Positions 4,650 through 5,351 of a stretch of DNA of 5,351 bases are shown in pieces; positions within the stretch are counted from its first letter, which is position 1; every line of letters begins with the position of its first letter. The notes beneath the pieces were generated by a model. It was not told the origin of the DNA. It searched no databases and saw only the letters and a program-made list of their open reading frames with translations. Both the position numbers and the translations under genes were made by a program. Origin of the DNA: an uncultured Bacillota bacterium (GTDB lineage: Bacteria > Bacillota_I > Bacilli_A > RF39 > UBA660); contig CAJKKJ010000076.1 in assembly GCA_905200435.1 (NCBI GenBank), forward strand, positions 1 through 5,351, read 5' to 3'.

Positions 4650-5267
4650 TTATTTATTTAATTCTACAAGTGTTTTTCCGTAATTTTTTTCAGGATCAAC
4701 ATTCTTCCCGTTAACAATTAGTTCAAAGTGCAAATGTTCTCCTAAATTACTAGATAAATTATTTTTTCCGGCTTCGCCAATAACGTCCATTTTATTAACA
4801 ATATCGCCTTCTTTTACCTTAACATTTTGTAAACTGCCATAAATACTCATAATATTTTCATCATGTTTTATTGTTACGATAGTACCCATGATTTCATCTT
4901 CTTCTAATTTTACAACTTCACCTTCATAAATAGCCAAACAATCAAATTTACTTTCACCTTTATAAATTACACCTGTATTTGGCATATATGTGTTTTCATA
5001 ATAGATAATAGAATTTTCATGATTTTCTTCTTTATAATCATAAAAAGAGCTAACAACCTTTACACTAGCATCATTAAATGGCTTTTCAATACCTTTTGAT
5101 ATATTAATAACTGGATAAACTTCATCAAATATATTCTTAGTAACATATCTAGTACTTATATATTCCTCTGTATTTGTTATAGCTTGATGTGCAAACAAGC
5201 CACCAATTAAACCTAAACTACCAATTGCATATAATCCATATATAACCGATTCCTTTAATTTTCTCAT
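4650..5267 (-). CDS. spoIIQ: SpoIIQ-like membrane-anchored LytM (M23) protein, degenerate active site
   Basis: A 205-residue protein with an N-terminal membrane segment (about 8-30) and an extracytoplasmic part ending in a LytM/M23 domain (about 93-196). SpoIIQ is made in the forespore and binds SpoIIIAH across the intermembrane space, aiding engulfment and the feeding-tube complex. SIIYYENTYMPNTGV (86-100), the LEEDEIMGTIVTIKH stretch (121-135) and VKVKEGDIV...VIGEAG are SpoIIQ-like, and the position before spoIIID supports the call. The usual HxxxD metal motif is changed: Asn97 replaces His and Ile101 replaces Asp. Ser145 replaces the His of YAHL. Only HLH (178-180) remains, so hydrolase activity is unlikely; B. 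subtilis SpoIIQ is also considered degenerate. It is shorter than the 283-residue B. subtilis protein, mainly at the C-terminus. The start at 5267 is supported by GAGGTGA four bases upstream. Confidence 0.85.
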   Translation of the reverse strand: MRKLKESVIYGLYAIGSLGLIGGLFAHQAITNTEEYISTRYVTKNIFDEVYPVINISKGIEKPFNDASVKVVSSFYDYKEENHENSIIYYENTYMPNTGVIYKGESKFDCLAIYEGEVVKLEEDEIMGTIVTIKHDENIMSIYGSLQNVKVKEGDIVNKMDVIGEAGKNNLSSNLGEHLHFELIVNGKNVDPEKNYGKTLVELNK

Positions 5268-5285
5268 TCTTTCACCTCAGTTATA

Positions 5286-5312
5286 TATTGTACATAATTT
5301 TAAAATTTATAC
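5286..5312 (-). promoter_or_regulatory. Weak candidate promoter upstream of spoIIQ
   Basis: On the minus strand, GTATA (5312-5308), which resembles the -35 half of forespore sigma-F/sigma-G promoters, precedes ACAATA (5291-5286), which resembles the end of the sigma-F -10 element. The GG usual at the start of that -10 is absent and the spacing is about three bases short. TACAAT (5292-5287) could instead be a sigma-A -10, but no good -35 is present. Listed because spoIIQ should have a forespore promoter here. Confidence 0.2.
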
Positions 5313-5330
5313 TTTTTTATTTTCCCACCA

Positions 5331-5351
5331 CTAGAATTCTGTTTTAAAATA
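5331..5351 (-). CDS. Possible last codons of upstream gene (spoIID by synteny)
   Basis: From the window edge one minus-strand frame reads YFKTEF and then TAG at 5333-5331. SpoIID proteins often end in a short aromatic and basic tail of this kind, and spoIID precedes spoIIQ in B. subtilis. Six codons cannot prove identity; any upstream gene, or none, could end here. The gap to the spoIIQ start would be 63 bases. Confidence 0.3.
   Translation of the reverse strand, partial: YFKTEF

Noticed and set aside
1..5351. CRISPR array, tRNA, rRNA, riboswitch or insertion sequence
   Set aside because: No regularly spaced repeats, no cloverleaf-like GC-rich segments, no transposase motifs and no long leader able to hold a riboswitch were seen.

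Overview
This is an AT-rich window (by eye below about 30% G+C). Every gene I can support is on the minus strand, so the biological reading direction runs from the high coordinates to the low ones. The gene set (SpoIIQ-like, SpoIIID, Mbl, an orphan class III-type prepilin) and the Shine-Dalgarno-led starts point to a low-GC Firmicute of class Bacilli with at least part of the endospore programme. An uncultured gut-type lineage such as the RF39-like group is my inference. All Trp codons I checked are TGG, and all visible stops are TAA or TAG.

Block 1 (5351 down to about 2927) is a conserved sporulation and cell-shape block. It may begin with the last six codons of an upstream gene that would be spoIID by synteny. 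Then come a SpoIIQ-like membrane-anchored LytM protein, spoIIID, mbl, and a single prepilin-like gene whose ribosome binding site is built into the mbl stop. The order spoIID-spoIIQ / spoIIID-mbl matches Bacillus subtilis, where flhO-flhP (flagellar rod genes) follow mbl; here a pilin takes that position. A palindromic intrinsic terminator at 2907-2935 closes the block. A good sigma-A-type promoter sits in the 3' end of spoIIID and could drive mbl and the pilin in growing cells, independently of the sporulation genes.

Block 2 (2866 down to 2150) is a single DUF421/YetF-type membrane protein with terminators on both sides.

Block 3 (2057 down to 1) looks accessory: a NUDIX hydrolase, a one-TM protein of unknown function that overlaps it by 8 bases, and a NERD-HRDC protein cut by the window edge. 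These genes and the DUF421 gene share a distinctive start region, AGGTGAT or GGTGATC followed by three bases and ATG, which differs from the ribosome binding sites of block 1.

No RNA gene, CRISPR array, insertion sequence or attachment site is visible. There is no gene-free stretch over 300 bases. The best leads are the LytM domain of the SpoIIQ-like protein, which has lost key zinc ligands, the prepilin coupled to mbl, the NUDIX/membrane/NERD-HRDC trio, and the repeated placement of TATAAT boxes almost directly against the ribosome binding site.
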